Shown: in pieces, positions 16,456-26,097 of the stretch
Layout: each line of letters opens with the position of its first letter
Numbering within the stretch: position 1 is the stretch's first letter
Source: DASYKT01 sp963718105
GTDB taxonomy: Bacteria > Acidobacteriota > Blastocatellia > Pyrinomonadales > Pyrinomonadaceae
Direction of reading: 5' to 3'
NCBI GenBank assembly: GCA_963718105.1
Contig: OY970352.1
Location: 3,596,001-3,660,000 of the forward strand
DNA: 64,000 nucleotides
Made by a program: the position numbers and the translations under genes
Notes under the pieces: model-generated
Seen by the model: the letters and a program-made list of their open reading frames with translations, nothing else
Databases searched by the model: none
Told to the model about the DNA's origin: nothing

Positions 16456-18639
16456 ATGGAATCTACAATTCTTTATCTTATCCCTGCGTTAGGGATCCTC
16501 GGACTGGTCGTAATGGCCTTTAAGTCTTCATGGGTCAGCAAACAACCTGCCGGCGATGAAAATATGGTTGAGCTGTCGGGTTATATTGCCGAAGGCGCCA
16601 TGGCGTTTTTAAAAGCCGAATGGAAAATTTTAGGTATTTTTGCGGTCATCGCCGCAGCCCTGCTGGCGTGGTCGGGAACGCTGGTCGAAACTTCTTCCCC
16701 GGTCATTGCGCTTTCATTCCTTGTGGGAGCGGTATTCAGCGCGACAGCCGGATACTTCGGGATGAATATTGCGACCAAAGCAAATGTCAGAACAACGCAG
16801 GCTGCCAGGACCAGCCTGAAAAGCGCGTTAAATGTAGCCTTCACCGGCGGATCGGTGATGGGGCTGGGCGTAGCCGGGCTGGCGGTTTTGGGTATCGGCT
16901 CGCTTTTTATCCTTTTTTACAATATTTACGTGGTCAGCACCGGCGGAACGGCAAACGGCGTGGCGATGGAAAAAGCCATCGAAGTTTTGGCGGGTTTTTC
17001 ACTGGGCGCCGAATCGATCGCTCTTTTTGCCAGGGTCGGCGGCGGTATTTATACCAAGGCGGCCGACGTCGGCGCGGACCTGGTCGGTAAAGTGGAAGCC
17101 GGAATTCCGGAAGACGATGTCAGAAACCCCGCGACCATCGCGGACAACGTGGGTGATAACGTAGGCGATGTGGCCGGTATGGGGGCCGATCTTTTCGGAT
17201 CTTATGTGGCGACAATTCTGGCCACGATGGTTTTGGGAAGAGAGATCATCGCAGTCGATAAATTTAACGGCCTTTCGCCGATGCTGCTCCCGATGCTGAT
17301 CGCCGGGCTGGGAATTATCTTTTCGATCATCGGCTGCTCACTGGTCAGAATTTCAGACGATAAAGGCAACGTTCAAAGAGCGCTGAATATCGGCAACTGG
17401 ACGTCGGTCATTATCACGACCATCGCCTGTTACTTTATCGTGATGTGGATGCTTCCGGCGGAAATGACGCTGAGAGGACATAAGTTCACCAATACGGGAG
17501 TTTTCCTGGCGATCTTAATTGGATCGATCGTCGGCGCTTTGATGAGCGTGGTCACGGAATTTTACACGGCGATGGGCAAGCGCCCGGTGATGTCGATCGT
17601 CCGGCAATCAGATACCGGAGCGGCGACAAATATTATCGGCGGCCTTTCCGTCGGAATGGAATCGACCCTGGTGCCGACCCTTATTTTGGCCTCGGGTATT
17701 TATTTATCCCATTATTTTGCTGGACTTTACGGGGTTGCGATCGCGGCCGCCGGTATGATGGCAACGACCGCCATGCAGTTGGCAATCGACGCTTTCGGGC
17801 CGATCGCCGATAACGCCGGCGGTATTGCCGAGATGAGCGGTCTGCCGAAAGAGGTCAGGGCGAGGACCGACATTTTAGACGCCACCGGAAACACTACGGC
17901 AGCGACGGGTAAAGGCTTTGCGATCGCTTCGGCTGCGCTGACGGCGCTGGCATTGTTTGCCGCTTTCGTCGGACTGGCGGGAATTTCGTCGATCGATATT
18001 TATAAAGCGGATGTTCTGGCCGGACTGTTTGTCGGCGGTATGATCCCTTTTATCTTTTCTTCGTTGGCGATCGCGGCAGTAGGCCGCGCGGCCATGGCGA
18101 TGGTCCAGGAAGTGAGACGGCAGTTCAGGGAAATTCCGGGCATCATGGAGTACAAGGCGAAACCGGAGTACGACAAGTGCGTCGCCATTTCTACCAAGGC
18201 GTCGCTGAGAGAGATGATGCTGCCGGGCGCCATCGCGCTGATCACGCCGGTCCTGGTGGGATTCATTTTCGGTCCCGAAGTTCTCGGAGGTTTGCTGGCA
18301 GGCGTTACCGTTTCGGGCGTGCTGCTGGGAATGTTTCAGAACAATGCCGGCGGAGCCTGGGACAACGCCAAGAAATCTTTTGAAGCGGGCGTAGAGATCA
18401 ACGGCAAAATGCAATACAAAGGAAGCGACGCCCACAAGGCAAGCGTTACCGGCGATACGGTCGGCGATCCGTTCAAGGATACATCCGGCCCTTCGATGAA
18501 TATTCTGATCAAGCTGATGAGTATCGTGGCCCTGATCATCGCTCCGCATATCAACGTGCATAGGGCCGAGTCACACAAAACAGAAATAACTCCGAAGGTG
18601 ACAGTGGAACAAACAGTCTCTACAGAGAAGAGCCTGTAA
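16456..18639 (+). CDS. hppA: Membrane-bound ion-pumping pyrophosphatase, K+-dependent type
   Basis: 727 residues with about 16 membrane helices. It hydrolyses cytoplasmic PPi to pump H+ or Na+ out across the inner membrane. Catalytic motifs are present: GGGIYTKAADVGADLVGKVE (about residues 195-214), DNVGDNVGD, and the C-terminal GDTVGDPFKDTSGPS. The segment GNTTAATGKGFAI has Ala and Gly at the positions that are Lys and Thr in K+-independent enzymes, so it belongs to the K+-dependent clade. Whether it pumps H+ or Na+ cannot be decided here. A terminator follows. Confidence 0.95.
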   Translation: MESTILYLIPALGILGLVVMAFKSSWVSKQPAGDENMVELSGYIAEGAMAFLKAEWKILGIFAVIAAALLAWSGTLVETSSPVIALSFLVGAVFSATAGYFGMNIATKANVRTTQAARTSLKSALNVAFTGGSVMGLGVAGLAVLGIGSLFILFYNIYVVSTGGTANGVAMEKAIEVLAGFSLGAESIALFARVGGGIYTKAADVGADLVGKVEAGIPEDDVRNPATIADNVGDNVGDVAGMGADLFGSYVATILATMVLGREIIAVDKFNGLSPMLLPMLIAGLGIIFSIIGCSLVRISDDKGNVQRALNIGNWTSVIITTIACYFIVMWMLPAEMTLRGHKFTNTGVFLAILIGSIVGALMSVVTEFYTAMGKRPVMSIVRQSDTGAATNIIGGLSVGMESTLVPTLILASGIYLSHYFAGLYGVAIAAAGMMATTAMQLAIDAFGPIADNAGGIAEMSGLPKEVRARTDILDATGNTTAATGKGFAIASAALTALALFAAFVGLAGISSIDIYKADVLAGLFVGGMIPFIFSSLAIAAVGRAAMAMVQEVRRQFREIPGIMEYKAKPEYDKCVAISTKASLREMMLPGAIALITPVLVGFIFGPEVLGGLLAGVTVSGVLLGMFQNNAGGAWDNAKKSFEAGVEINGKMQYKGSDAHKASVTGDTVGDPFKDTSGPSMNILIKLMSIVALIIAPHINVHRAESHKTEITPKVTVEQTVSTEKSL

Positions 18640-18657
18640 ATCGTATAGTTGAGTAAA

Positions 18658-18690
18658 AAGAGGTCCGTGCGAAAGCGCGGGCCTTTTATT
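18658..18690 (+). terminator. Intrinsic terminator after hppA
   Basis: A 13-bp stem with G-U pairs (AAGAGGTCCGTGC against GCGCGGGCCTTTT) closes a GAAA tetraloop, and the 3' arm runs into TTTTATT. Confidence 0.8.
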
Positions 18691-18790
18691 GTAGCGCCGC
18701 CGTCCCGGCGGCTGTCCTGAAGGCGTCTCGCCATCAGTTTCTTGCGCGGGCGGGACGCACGCACGACAGCCAGCGAGACGCTGGCGCTAC
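18691..18790. repeat. GTAGCGCC-family inverted-repeat element
   Basis: The left end GTAGCGCCGCCGTCCCGGCG and right end ending in GAGACGCTGGCGCTAC are inverted at their tips. The right end matches bases 3-29 of the window. It is followed at once by an arm of another family (18795-18819). Confidence 0.65.
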
Positions 18791-18794
18791 TAAA

Positions 18795-18819
18795 ACCCGG
18801 TCGCTACCGCCCCCGGTTC
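18795..18819. repeat. Single arm of the ACCCGGTCGCTACCG element
   Basis: ACCCGGTCGCTACCGC then CCCCGGTTC matches the right arm of the element at 63728-63826. It overlaps the 3' end of the spermidine-synthase-like gene. Confidence 0.55.
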
Positions 18820-19517
18820 CTTTGAGCGACGTAGACGGAATTGACGGATATCGAGTTCGTGTACGGATTTGGAAACTCGATGTTGTGAGCGGTTGCAGAG
18901 CCGAATATTTTGCCGAGATGCGCGGTAAAGTCTTCACCCGCCGGATCGTTGGACCAGAGCGCGAAGCATCCGCCCGGTTTTAGTTGATCCCGGACCGAAG
19001 CGAGTCCCTCAGCGGTGTAAAGGGACTGGTTGCTTTGGTTAAGAAAATGCTCGGGCGAGTGGTCGATGTCTAACAGTACTGCGTCATACTTGCGTTCGGG
19101 TGCGGAAGCGTCGAACCCCGTGCGTGCGAGATCAAAAAAATCGCCTTGCCGCAGTTCGCATCTGGGGTCTTTGGTGAGCGCCTCTCCATTCGGGACAAGC
19201 CCTGCCTGATGCCAATCGATCACCGCCTGAAAAAGATCGATGACCATCACCCGCTTCACCATCTTGTTTTTCAAGGCTTCGACGGCGGTATAACCGAGCC
19301 CCAGGCCGCCGATCACCACATCCAGATCGCCCTCAAGCGGGGCCAGCGAAAGCGTCGCTAGCTGCTGCTCGCTCTCGGTAAAGAGGCTCGACATCAGATA
19401 TTCGTCGCCGAGTTTAACTTCAAAAACTTCCCGGTCCCGCAAAAGCGTTTCCGTCCTGCGGCGAAGTGTAAGGTCGCCCAGCGGTGTATTCTCAAACGCA
19501 AGTTCCTGAATATTCAT
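18804..19517 (-). CDS. Spermidine synthase-like methyltransferase-fold protein
   Basis: 237 residues with a Rossmann-type nucleoside-binding core: VVIGGLGLGYTAVEAL (about residues 68-83), acidic VIDLFQAVIDWH, and YDAVLLDIDHSPEHFL near residue 148. This is the spermidine synthase/aminopropyltransferase-like fold. It lacks the long N-terminal beta domain of true SpeE, so a methyltransferase or other role is as likely as polyamine synthesis. The last residues and stop lie inside a dispersed repeat arm, which may have replaced the original C-terminus. Confidence 0.8.
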   Translation of the reverse strand: MNIQELAFENTPLGDLTLRRRTETLLRDREVFEVKLGDEYLMSSLFTESEQQLATLSLAPLEGDLDVVIGGLGLGYTAVEALKNKMVKRVMVIDLFQAVIDWHQAGLVPNGEALTKDPRCELRQGDFFDLARTGFDASAPERKYDAVLLDIDHSPEHFLNQSNQSLYTAEGLASVRDQLKPGGCFALWSNDPAGEDFTAHLGKIFGSATAHNIEFPNPYTNSISVNSVYVAQRNRGR

Positions 19518-19571
19518 CTATCGGAATAGTAACAGAAATATCCGCGTGGATCGGACGCGGCTTCTCTTTAT

Positions 19572-19668
19572 GGAGCACGGACGTCTCGTCCGCAACGAAC
19601 GCGCAGCGTTCGAAGGTATAAACTCTTAACGTCGCAAGCGATGTTTGCGGACGAGACGTCCGCGCTCC
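19572..19668. repeat. GGGAGCGCGGACGTCTCG inverted-repeat element (copy 3)
   Basis: 23-bp inverted ends (19572-19594 and 19646-19668) with one mismatch (GGAGCACGG on the left). Its right end lies only 8 bp before the sigma-54 promoter of flhA. Confidence 0.85.
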
Positions 19669-19676
19669 CAGTTCAA

Positions 19677-19692
19677 TGGCACCGCGTTTGCA
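19677..19692 (+). promoter_or_regulatory. Sigma-54 promoter for flhA
   Basis: TGGCAC-N5-TTGCA, with exactly 10 bases between the invariant GG (19678-19679) and GC (19690-19691). This is a full match to the -24/-12 consensus. It would start transcription near 19704, about 60 bp before the flhA ATG. Confidence 0.8.
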
Positions 19693-19764
19693 CTACCACC
19701 TGTGGAATGGCCGTTTTCTGTCAAGAAAGCGTCACTTTTTCTTTCCGCCATTCGCACAAACCTT

Positions 19765-21843
19765 ATGACAAATTCACCTACCAACCGGCTTTTGAATCAA
19801 GCCAACAATTATTCGCACCTGACGGTTCCTATCGCGGCGGTCATTATCCTGCTGGTTTTATTGGTGCCGCTCCCGCCTTTTATGCTGGACATTCTCATCA
19901 GTTTTAACCTGATGATCTCGGTCCTGGTGCTGATGGTTTCGATGTACATCCTGCAGCCGGTGAAATTCTCGTCCTTTCCTAACCTGCTGCTGCTGACGAC
20001 TTTATTCCGGCTGGCGCTTAACGTGGCGACCTCGCGCCTGATACTGACGCACGGCAACATGGGTGAATCGGCCGCCGGCGCGGTGATCAAGTCGTTTGGT
20101 GAATTTGTGATCGGCGGAAACTATGTCGTCGGTATCGTTATTTTTCTAATATTGCTGGCCATACAATTTCTTGTGGTCAACCACGGTGCGGTGCGTTCAA
20201 GTGAAGTAACCGCGAGGTTTACCTTAGACGCGATGCCCGGAAAACAGATGGCGGTAGACGCCGATCTGGCGGCCGGGATGATCGACGAAAAAGAAGCTCA
20301 ACAGCGGCGGAAAGATATTAGCCAGGGAGCGGAATTTCACGGCTCGATGGACGGCGCGATCCGCTTTACCCAGCGCGACGCCGTGGCTTCGATCATTATC
20401 GTCATCGTAAATATCGGCGCCGGTTTTGCCATCGGCGTTTTCCAGCACGGGCTGAACATTTCCGAAGCCATCAAAACCTATTCAACACTGACCATCGGCG
20501 ACGGCGTGGCGGCGGCTGTGCCTTCGCTTTTTATCTCGGTCGCGGCGGCCATTATCACCACGCGCTCAGCCACCGAAGCAAGCATCGGTAAAGAAACCAG
20601 CGGACAGCTTTTGAGCAATCCCAGGCCGCTTTTTATCGCCGCGGGCGTTTTAGCATTCCTGGGAATTTTACCGGGCATGCCGCACTTTGCATTTTTAGCG
20701 CTGGCCGCCGGGGTCAGCGTGGTCGGTTATCTTTCGATGCAGCGCGCCAAGCAAAACCAGGCTACCGCGGACGAACATGAGGCCGAGCAAAAACATCTCG
20801 AACTGCAAAAAGCGCCGGACAAGATCGAGAGCCTGCTCAAGGTCGACGCGCTCGCGCTCGAGGTCGGTTATGGATTGGTGGGACTGGTCAGCGCCGGCGA
20901 TTCCTTCCTGAACCGCATTCGCGAAATACGCCGCCAGGCCGCTGTCGAACTTGGCATAATTGTTCCGTCCGTTCATGTTACGGATAATTTGCAGCTCGCC
21001 CCGAGAGAGTACGCATTGCTCTTAAAAGGCGAACGTATCGCCAAGGGAGAGGTATTTCCCGACGGCTACCTGGCGATCGATCCGGGCGTGGTGCGCGAGA
21101 AAATTCCCGGTATCGAAACCGTCGATCCGACGTTTGGAATGCCGGCCGTCTGGATACGCCGCAGCGAAGACCGCGACCGCGCCGTCGCCGCCGGTTACAC
21201 GGTGGTGGATGCAACAACGGTCGTCTGCACGCATCTGGCTGAAACCATTAAAACTTACGCGCACGAACTGCTGGGACGGCAGGAAACCCGCGCCTTGCTT
21301 GACGCGCTGGCCGAAACGCATCCGAAGACGGTGGAAGAAGCCACGCCGAAAGTTCTCTCGCTGGGCGAGACGCAGCGCGTGCTGCAGAACCTGCTGCGCG
21401 AGCGCGTGCCTATCCGCGATCTGGCGACCATTCTGGAATCAATTACCGATGTCGCGGTCGTGACGCGCGATGTCAACGCCTTGACAGAGGCGGCCCGCGC
21501 TTCACTGGCCCGGACCATCTCTTCGGGGCTGGCAAATGAAAATAACGAACTGTCGGTTTTGACGCTCGATCCGACGCTGGAAGCGCAGATCGCCGAACGC
21601 CTCGGGCTCTTCGGAGGCAGTAATCAACAGCCTATCGAGCCGGAATTCGGCCGTTCGCTGCTGGAAAAAATAGAGACCGCCTGCCGCGCGGCGGTGATGT
21701 CGCAGCCCATTGTTTTGTGCTCTTCGATGGTGCGCCCGCACCTGCGGAAGCTAACGGAACGGTTTTTGCCTGAACTGGTAGTGATCGCCCACGGCGAAGT
21801 CGCTCCAAGCGTCAGATTGGTATCGATGGGAACGGTCAACTAA
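19765..21843 (+). CDS. flhA: Flagellar export gate protein FlhA
   Basis: 692 residues, normal for FlhA. An N-terminal half of about eight helices (VPIAAVIILLVLLVPLPPFMLD, then the family motif LLLLTTLFRLALNVATSRLIL) is followed by the large cytoplasmic domain that docks substrate-chaperone complexes. It is part of the type III export gate with FlhB, FliP, FliQ and FliR. ATG 19765 is chosen because the 40 codons upstream come from the repeat and the sigma-54 promoter. First gene of the long forward run; flhF follows after 24 bp. Confidence 0.97.
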   Translation: MTNSPTNRLLNQANNYSHLTVPIAAVIILLVLLVPLPPFMLDILISFNLMISVLVLMVSMYILQPVKFSSFPNLLLLTTLFRLALNVATSRLILTHGNMGESAAGAVIKSFGEFVIGGNYVVGIVIFLILLAIQFLVVNHGAVRSSEVTARFTLDAMPGKQMAVDADLAAGMIDEKEAQQRRKDISQGAEFHGSMDGAIRFTQRDAVASIIIVIVNIGAGFAIGVFQHGLNISEAIKTYSTLTIGDGVAAAVPSLFISVAAAIITTRSATEASIGKETSGQLLSNPRPLFIAAGVLAFLGILPGMPHFAFLALAAGVSVVGYLSMQRAKQNQATADEHEAEQKHLELQKAPDKIESLLKVDALALEVGYGLVGLVSAGDSFLNRIREIRRQAAVELGIIVPSVHVTDNLQLAPREYALLLKGERIAKGEVFPDGYLAIDPGVVREKIPGIETVDPTFGMPAVWIRRSEDRDRAVAAGYTVVDATTVVCTHLAETIKTYAHELLGRQETRALLDALAETHPKTVEEATPKVLSLGETQRVLQNLLRERVPIRDLATILESITDVAVVTRDVNALTEAARASLARTISSGLANENNELSVLTLDPTLEAQIAERLGLFGGSNQQPIEPEFGRSLLEKIETACRAAVMSQPIVLCSSMVRPHLRKLTERFLPELVVIAHGEVAPSVRLVSMGTVN

Positions 21844-21867
21844 ACAAAAAACTTTCAGGATCAAATT

Positions 21868-23358
21868 ATGATGCAGGTCAAAAAATACAGAGCAGCCACC
21901 ACCAGAGAAGCACTCGAACAGATCAAACAGGATCTGGGTCAGGATGCTTTCGTGCTGGAAACGAAACAGGTACGCACAGGCGGTTTCTTAGGTTTAGGAA
22001 AATCGACCGAGATCGAGATCAGCGCCGCGGCCGCACCGGGCACGTCTGTTACATCCGTTTCGCAAAAAGCTGAAGCAAACTCTTCATCCCCTAAAAAACA
22101 TTCCAGATCGGCGGCGGCGCCCAGCATCCTGCTGCTTGACAACGCCCCTGCGAAGCCGGCGCCCGCAATGCCGGTAAATGAAAAAGATGACGATGACGAC
22201 ATTCTGGAAATTCTCGCCGCCCGGGACATTACTGCCGAGCATTACGAAAGAGGCGAACCTGCTTACACGCTGGAATCGATCTTTGCCAATCGTCCGGCCC
22301 GGTTTGAAACCGCCGAGATCTCGACCGAAGCCCCGGTAGTGGTGCACCCGAAGAGAGAGAAAGCACCGGCGCCATCAGCACCGGCAGCAGTGGTAACTGA
22401 AGAATCTTTTGCTCCGGCAGTGATCGGCGCAAATTCAAACGTAGACACCCGCGAACTGGAATTTCTGCGCGCCGAGCTCCGCGAAGTAAAATTCGCGCTC
22501 GGCAAGATCGCCTACCGGACCAACGCCGCCGAATACCAGCGCGACCAGGACCACGAACTGCTGGGCGGCAGTTACGAATCGCCCTATCACGAAGCCTATG
22601 TCGAACTGGCCACGCTCGGCGTGCCGGCCGACCTGGCAAAAAATATTGTCCTCGAGATCATCCCCGAACTCCGCGGCAGTGTGTCAAACGATGAAGACAT
22701 TGCCCGGCTTGCCTTAAGCAGCGCGCTGTCTTCGCGCCTGACATTTGCCCCCGACCCGCTCCAGCCGGACAACGACCGCATTCTTGCTTTCGTAGGCCCG
22801 ACCGGTGTGGGTAAAACCACCACCATCGCCAAGCTGGCCGCGCGCGTCGCGCTGCAGCAAAACCGCCGTGTCGAACTGGTAGCGCTCGACACCTATCGCA
22901 TCGGCGCGGTCGAACAGTTAAAGACCTATGCCGAGATCATCGGCGCCGGCTGTCACACCGTCCGTTCCGTACTGGAACTCGATGCGCTGCTGCGCCGCCT
23001 GCCGCAGGACGCGACCGTGCTGATAGATTCAACCGGTAAAAGCCCGCACGATCTGGCCGACCAATATAACCTGGCGGAATATCTGCGCCACAATGAAGAC
23101 ATAAAGAAATGCCTGGTGATACAGGCCACGACGCACCCGGTCGACGCCGCGTCGGCGATCAGAAAATTCAAAATGTACGGCCCGTCTTACCTGACGGTGA
23201 CCAAATTCGACGAAACCGAACGGCCCGGAGCGCTGCTGGAAGTTCTTTCCGAGAGCGCTCTGCCGCTGGCTTACTTTTGCATGGGACAGCGCGTTCCCGA
23301 AGACCTGCAGGAAGCAACTTTGAGAAATCTCGTTTCCCGTATCTTCCCCAATAACTAA
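21868..23358 (+). CDS. flhF: Flagellar SRP-like GTPase FlhF
   Basis: 496 residues: an N-terminal basic segment, a variable Ala/Pro-rich linker (about 55-190), then the NG-type GTPase domain. P-loop GPTGVGKTTT is at residues 310-319; VALDTYRIGAVEQL and VLIDSTGKSPHD give G2/G3; TKFDE gives G4. FlhF sets flagellar number and position with FlhG, whose gene follows directly. It acts at the cell pole or flagellar site on the membrane. Confidence 0.95.
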   Translation: MMQVKKYRAATTREALEQIKQDLGQDAFVLETKQVRTGGFLGLGKSTEIEISAAAAPGTSVTSVSQKAEANSSSPKKHSRSAAAPSILLLDNAPAKPAPAMPVNEKDDDDDILEILAARDITAEHYERGEPAYTLESIFANRPARFETAEISTEAPVVVHPKREKAPAPSAPAAVVTEESFAPAVIGANSNVDTRELEFLRAELREVKFALGKIAYRTNAAEYQRDQDHELLGGSYESPYHEAYVELATLGVPADLAKNIVLEIIPELRGSVSNDEDIARLALSSALSSRLTFAPDPLQPDNDRILAFVGPTGVGKTTTIAKLAARVALQQNRRVELVALDTYRIGAVEQLKTYAEIIGAGCHTVRSVLELDALLRRLPQDATVLIDSTGKSPHDLADQYNLAEYLRHNEDIKKCLVIQATTHPVDAASAIRKFKMYGPSYLTVTKFDETERPGALLEVLSESALPLAYFCMGQRVPEDLQEATLRNLVSRIFPNN

Positions 23359-23368
23359 AACAACAGAA

Positions 23369-24277
23369 ATGAATATTCAAATGAGAGACCAGGCTTCAAC
23401 CTTAAGACTAATTTCTTCAAACAGGTTTCCGATCACAATGGCCAGCACGACAATAACAACCGCACGCAAAACACGCAGCATCGCCATCACCGCCGGCAAA
23501 GGCGGCGTGGGCAAATCGAATTTTGCGGTCAACCTGGCGCTGGAACTCGGGGCCCTGGGCAAAAAAGTTTTGCTGCTCGACGCCGATTACGGGCTGGCCA
23601 ACGCCGACCTGCTCTGCGGGCTTTCGCCGAAGTTTCACCTCGGCCACGTCGTTTCGGGCATCAAGGAACTGGAAGATATCACGCTCGAGCTGACGGAAAA
23701 CGTTCACCTCGTTCCCGGCGGCAGCGGTATCGAAGAGCTGGCAAATTTTTCCCTGGCCGGCCGCACCGATATCGCCAGAAAACTGCGGGCGATGGAAAAT
23801 GAACACGATTTTATGGTGATCGACACCGCCGCGGGAATTGGCGGCAACGTTATCGACGTGCTTGCTTCGGCCGGCGAAGTGGTGGTCATCGCCACGCCGG
23901 AACCGACCTCGGTAGTGGACGCTTACGCGACCATCAAAGTTATCCTGAAATATTCACCGCAGAAAAACATCTCGGTTTTGGTGAACAGCGTGGTCACGCT
24001 GGCCGAAGCCAACAAAGTTTTTATGCAGCTTGATTCCGCCGTGCGCAATTTTCTCGGACGCAATCTCGACTTCCTCGGCATGGTGCCGCTGGATGCCCGC
24101 GTGCAGGAAGCGGTGCGCGAACAGATCCCGGTAGTTCAGTACGCCCCCCAGGCCCCCGCCAGCCGCGCTACCCGGCTGATAGCCAGACAATTCTGCCAGC
24201 AAGCTGCTTCCCCCTCGCTGGCCAACAATAACTTTGCGCCGTCCGCCTCTTTCTGGACCGCTTTGACCGCTAACTAA
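23369..24277 (+). CDS. flhG: MinD-like ATPase FlhG (FleN)
   Basis: 302 residues. The deviant Walker A KGGVGKS is at about residues 44-50 and the membrane/ATPase switch regions follow (LLDADYGLANADLL). The N-terminus carries DQASTLR at residues 7-13, the DQAxxLR element by which FlhG stimulates FlhF GTPase, which supports the start at 23369. It limits flagellar number. Placed directly after flhF, as is usual. Confidence 0.94.
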   Translation: MNIQMRDQASTLRLISSNRFPITMASTTITTARKTRSIAITAGKGGVGKSNFAVNLALELGALGKKVLLLDADYGLANADLLCGLSPKFHLGHVVSGIKELEDITLELTENVHLVPGGSGIEELANFSLAGRTDIARKLRAMENEHDFMVIDTAAGIGGNVIDVLASAGEVVVIATPEPTSVVDAYATIKVILKYSPQKNISVLVNSVVTLAEANKVFMQLDSAVRNFLGRNLDFLGMVPLDARVQEAVREQIPVVQYAPQAPASRATRLIARQFCQQAASPSLANNNFAPSASFWTALTAN

Positions 24278-24311
24278 CTTTACCTTTTGTTTCAACTTTT
24301 CATTCACTAAC

Positions 24312-25064
24312 ATGTTTGCTTCGCCTGCTACAAACATATACCGAAAATCCGGACACGCCGCCTACATGGCGGTGTCGCCCGCGGAACGTGACGCCCTGAT
24401 CACCCAGCACCTGCCGAAGGTCAAATATATCGCCGACCGGATGGCCGCCAAGCTGCCGCCTTCGGTCGAGCGCGACGATCTTTACGGCGCCGGCGTGGTG
24501 GGATTGATCGATGCCGTCGAGCGTTTTGACGCTTCGCGCGGTGTCGCTTTTACGACCTTTGCGGAAATGCGGGTACGCGGGGCGATCCTCGATAATCTTC
24601 GCTCGCTCGATTGGGCGTCAAGAAATACCCGCCGCCGCGCGCGTGAAATACAGGAAGCTTTTGTCACCGTCGAAAACACTAAAGGCGAAAGCGCGACCGA
24701 AGAAGAAGTGGCCGCGCAAATGCAGATCCCGCTTTCGGAACTGCGCGATTCTATGCGCGAGATGCGCGATCTGACCATCACAAATTTAGACGAGCCGGAT
24801 AATTCAACCGGCCTCAGCCTTTCCGAAATGATCTCCGATCATACGAATTCCCCGCTGGAAGAGCTGGAGGAATCGGAGCATCGGAAATTGCTGGCGCAGG
24901 CCATCGACAATCTCCCGGAAAAAGAACATCAGGTGATAGCGCTCTATTACCTGGAAGAATTGAATATGAAAGAGATCGGCGAGGTCCTGGGAGTTTCCGA
25001 ATCGCGCGTTTCTCAATTACGCACGCAAGCCATCATCCGCCTGCGCGCAAAACTTGCAAAATGA
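24312..25064 (+). CDS. fliA: Flagellar sigma factor FliA (sigma-28)
   Basis: 250 residues of the FliA/WhiG type: region 2 contains DDLYGAGVVGLIDAVERFDASRGVAFTTFAEMRVRGAI, and region 4 ends with MKEIGEVLGVSESRVSQLRTQAIIRLR. It directs RNA polymerase to late flagellar promoters; four matching promoters are seen in this window (before flgM, fliC, fliS and after flgE). Held inactive by FlgM (32658-32981). Its stop overlaps the fliM start by 4 bp. Confidence 0.96.
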   Translation: MFASPATNIYRKSGHAAYMAVSPAERDALITQHLPKVKYIADRMAAKLPPSVERDDLYGAGVVGLIDAVERFDASRGVAFTTFAEMRVRGAILDNLRSLDWASRNTRRRAREIQEAFVTVENTKGESATEEEVAAQMQIPLSELRDSMREMRDLTITNLDEPDNSTGLSLSEMISDHTNSPLEELEESEHRKLLAQAIDNLPEKEHQVIALYYLEELNMKEIGEVLGVSESRVSQLRTQAIIRLRAKLAK

Positions 25065-26053
25065 CCATGAACGAACAGGAAAATTTATTGACCAGTGAAG
25101 AAATGGATGCCCTGCTGCCGGAAAACGGCGCTGCCGGCGCGGAGCGCGAAAAGAAAAATCGCATCGTGTCCTATAACTTCCGCCGCCCCGACCGCTGGTC
25201 GAAAGAACAGATCCGCGGGCTTTACCTGCTGCACGATCTTTTTGCGCAGAGCCTGTCTTCCAGTTTGCCGCTGCACCTGCATTCGATGGCCGAGGTAAAT
25301 CTGATCTCGGTCGATCAGAGCCCTTATAGCGAATTTATGCGGAGCCTGCCGGAACCGACCACGCTCTTTACCGTGGCCGTCGAGCCCGAAGGCGGAGTTT
25401 TTGCCATCGACCTGAGCCCGACCATCGCTTTTCCGATCATCGACCGGATGCTGGGCGGAAACGGCGCGGAAAAACAGGGCGGGCAGAAAGTCGCCACCGA
25501 TCTGGAACTCAAGATACTGGAAGCTTTTATGAGCACCGTGATCGAAAGCTACAGCGCCGCCTGGGAACCGATCAGCAAGATCAAGGCCAAGATCGTGGGC
25601 CGCGAGACGCGCCCGCAGATGCTGCAGATAGTGGCGCCGAACGAAACCGTCGTGATCGTCTCTTACCAGATACAGGTCGGCGATGTGCGCGGCACAATGA
25701 GTTTTTGCCTGCCGGTGGGAATGCTCGAACCGGTCATCGATAAATTTACGCGCTCTTCATACGCCGCGGCGGAACATGCGCCGAACCACACGGCCACTCT
25801 TTCGCACCTCAAAAACCTGGCGGCCGTCCGCCTGCCCGTTACCGCCGAGCTGGCGGAAACACCGGCGGCGATCTCGGACCTGGCGGCTTTGATGGTGGGC
25901 GATGTGATCAAAACCAATCACCGCGTTGATATGCCGGTAAATGTAAAGATCGGCGGCCTGACAAAATTTGCCGGCAGCGTCGCTTCTTTTGACAGCCGGA
26001 TGGTGGTGCAGGTCACCAGAAAAACCGAGTCTCAAATAATCGACAAATTATAG
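25061..26053 (+). CDS. fliM: Flagellar motor switch protein FliM
   Basis: 330 residues. The N-terminal motif LLTSEEMDALL (residues 9-19) is the CheY-P binding tail, the middle domain binds FliG, and the C-terminal SpoA domain (DMPVNVKIGGLTKFAGS...) pairs with FliN in the C-ring. The intact CheY tail implies chemotaxis genes elsewhere, since none occur here. Starts inside the fliA stop (ATGA). Confidence 0.96.
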   Translation: MTMNEQENLLTSEEMDALLPENGAAGAEREKKNRIVSYNFRRPDRWSKEQIRGLYLLHDLFAQSLSSSLPLHLHSMAEVNLISVDQSPYSEFMRSLPEPTTLFTVAVEPEGGVFAIDLSPTIAFPIIDRMLGGNGAEKQGGQKVATDLELKILEAFMSTVIESYSAAWEPISKIKAKIVGRETRPQMLQIVAPNETVVIVSYQIQVGDVRGTMSFCLPVGMLEPVIDKFTRSSYAAAEHAPNHTATLSHLKNLAAVRLPVTAELAETPAAISDLAALMVGDVIKTNHRVDMPVNVKIGGLTKFAGSVASFDSRMVVQVTRKTESQIIDKL

Positions 26054-26097
26054 GCAAGTTGCAGGTAAAAACACTAAAGCCGCAAAACACTAAAGCT

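Noticed and set aside
19645..19764. 40-codon N-terminal extension of flhA
   Set aside because: It is translated from the repeat arm and the sigma-54 promoter; FlhA homologues start at the ATG 19765 position.
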